Assembly (NCBI RefSeq): GCF_900446255.1
Contig: NZ_UIGI01000002.1
Location: forward strand, 124,001-188,000
Direction of reading: 5' to 3'
Source of the DNA: Buttiauxella agrestis
Lineage (GTDB): Bacteria; Pseudomonadota; Gammaproteobacteria; Enterobacterales; Enterobacteriaceae
DNA: 64,000 nt
Below, piece after piece: positions 62,944-64,000 of the stretch. The translations under genes and the position numbers were made by a program. The first letter of the stretch is position 1, and every line of letters begins with the position of its first letter. The notes under the pieces were generated by a model, which did no database searches, was not told the DNA's origin, and worked only from the letters and a program-made list of their open reading frames with translations.

Positions 62944-63165
62944 TTTTTAAGCTTTTGTTAAAAGCAAAGTAGTCATTTCATAGAGGCTGTTTTTTATCTG
63001 GTATTAATGAAATAACACACGACTTGTATTTAAGTTTCGATTATTCATCTCGCCACTGCCAGCAAACAGCGGCACATTATTAATGTTATCCCTCGGGATT
63101 TCACATTTAAACCTGTTCAATTACCTTTGGGCATCAGTGAAAAAGAAGTAATTTTTTTTCTGATG
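62944..63165. other. Intergenic region
   Basis: No gene seen; AT-rich near 62990-63030 and again before the next promoter. Confidence 0.3.
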
Positions 63166-63198
63166 CCCTATTAGGTTTTTTCCATTTCGGGTTAATTT
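63166..63198 (+). promoter_or_regulatory. Shared-family promoter
   Basis: CCCTATTAGG with -35 ATTAGG (63170-63175), 17-bp spacer beginning TTTTTT, weak -10 TAATTT (63193-63198). Confidence 0.55.
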
Positions 63199-63263
63199 AA
63201 TTCCATGGTGAACAACCAGGCAAGTGTGAATTGTTTAGATATAAATCACCCTACTGTATTTAA

Positions 63264-63286
63264 CCCCGCACATAAACCATGCGGGG
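63264..63286 (+). promoter_or_regulatory. Leader hairpin before the 92-aa gene
   Basis: CCCCGCA (63264-63270) pairs with TGCGGGG (63280-63286). It lies between the promoter and the gene, so it could attenuate transcription or set ribosome access. Confidence 0.45.
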
Positions 63287-63307
63287 CTTTCCTCAGGACC
63301 TAATGCT

Positions 63308-63586
63308 ATGCCCAAAAAACTGACAATGGCTCAGATTTACACGCTCAGACGGATTAAGTCGGGTACGAAATACCAGCTGGACGGGCGCAAAAAAAAGGGC
63401 CGGGAGCTGCGGTATAACGTGTTCAGCCGGGTTTATGAAGGCATGAATTGTTCAAGCATTCCGGTTCTGTTCAGGTCAGGGCTCATCAAATTCACAACTG
63501 ATACGAAGGTTGCGGATTCATTGTTTCACAGTGTTGAGCTGACTGATGCCGGGAGACAAACGCTGGAAGAAAGCAAAGAACGTTAA
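63308..63586 (+). CDS. Small winged-helix-like protein, 92 aa
   Basis: Related to the 62.4-kb protein ('LTMAQIYTLRRIKSGTKYQL', then 'VELTDAGRQTLEES'). Basic middle ('DGRKKKGRELRYNVFSR'). Probably binds DNA. Preceded by CAGGACC. Confidence 0.55.
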   Translation: MPKKLTMAQIYTLRRIKSGTKYQLDGRKKKGRELRYNVFSRVYEGMNCSSIPVLFRSGLIKFTTDTKVADSLFHSVELTDAGRQTLEESKER

Positions 63587-63627
63587 ATTTTACGACTGGC
63601 CGCGATACAACTTTTATGGAGCTCATC

Positions 63628-63864
63628 ATGATTAAGAAAGCTGATCCAATTGCAAACTTTAACCCAGAAATCATCTATCTGGTGTCTGGTCGTGTTTCCG
63701 GGGAAGACGATGATATCGCGATGCTTGTTGAGGCGGATTCGCAGGGTGAGGCAGAAGATAAGTTTACACAGGAACTGCAACGCATCTGGGATGATTCGTC
63801 TGCCACGGTTTTGGTCATCTCCAGTCAGCATTTCAGCACTGCTTTTACGCAGCGAGTACGGTGA
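63628..63864 (+). CDS. Small acidic protein, 78 aa
   Basis: ATG 63628 has GGAG 6 bp upstream; an ATG at 63616 is also in frame. Acidic in the middle. Unknown function. Confidence 0.5.
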   Translation: MIKKADPIANFNPEIIYLVSGRVSGEDDDIAMLVEADSQGEAEDKFTQELQRIWDDSSATVLVISSQHFSTAFTQRVR

Positions 63865-63940
63865 AGATTGCCAGCATGGTAGCCAGGTGCAGAGCCAGGT
63901 TATCGAGCTGGGGTTATTGAGGGGAATACAGGGGAGAGTT

Positions 63941-64000
63941 ATGGAACACAGGCTTACAGGGCTTCAGCGCTTCAGTCCAGCAGTCAGCATTATCCAGATA
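63941..64000 (+). CDS. Start of a gene running past the window end
   Basis: ATG preceded by AGGGGAGAG; the open frame (MEHRLTGLQRFSPAVSIIQI) continues to the last base. Confidence 0.45.
   Translation, partial: MEHRLTGLQRFSPAVSIIQI

Overview
The window is backbone from a large conjugative plasmid of an enterobacterial host. The evidence is an F/HI-type type IV secretion gene block, ParA/ParB with an upstream repeat array, an iteron origin with an initiator, enterobacterial-type toxin-antitoxin loci (Hok, TisB-like), and many short orphan genes in operons. No resistance gene, intact IS transposase, rRNA or tRNA was seen. The replicon was not typed. The overall look recalls IncHI1B (pNDM-MAR-like) plasmids, but that is a memory-based guess that a replicon search would settle.

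Layout. (1) 1-1567: end of an operon for envelope proteins (PapD-like chaperone fragment, lipoprotein, PEGA-like protein). (2) 1680-4612: partition module of nine 43-bp repeats, parA and parB. (3) 5116-14633, minus strand: transfer operon in the order traA-L-E-K-x-B-trbI-like-dsbC-like-V-C, closed by a strong terminator. (4) 14.8-18.0 kb: replication origin with GATC repeats at helical spacing, about 17 direct iterons and inverted iterons before the rep gene. (5) 18.1-25.7 kb: two ParB-like proteins not linked to a ParA, a DnaJ-type zinc-finger protein, Dam and a DUF4942-type methyltransferase. (6) 26-45 kb: accessory region with three large Ig-like secreted paralogues (two disrupted, plus a C-terminal remnant of a fourth), an FRG-domain gene between inverted repeat clusters, a membrane M41-type peptidase, a putative cysteine protease or transglutaminase, and a TisB/IstR-like type I toxin-antitoxin locus. 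(7) 45-64 kb: operons of small conserved proteins with an orphan HigB-like toxin, another DNA methyltransferase, Hok, and an 808-aa DndC-like PP-loop protein.

Three non-coding signals tie the window together. First, the palindrome AAAAGTWACTTTT occurs 20 times (8 perfect, 12 with one outermost-base mismatch), roughly every 3 kb. It resembles in design the dispersed 13-bp KorB operator of IncP plasmids. The three ParB-family proteins encoded here are obvious candidate readers. Second, at least eight operons, and perhaps the tisB-like gene, share a promoter with an unusual -35 region (CCCTATTAGC), exactly 17 bp of spacer, and a TAnnAT-like -10. Third, a 29-codon TisB-like toxin gene at 39.6 kb is paired with a divergent ~80-nt RNA whose predicted 5' end is complementary over 17 nt to the toxin leader, as in chromosomal tisB/istR.

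All calls rest on reading sequence and proteins by eye. No database search, structure prediction or statistical test was run.
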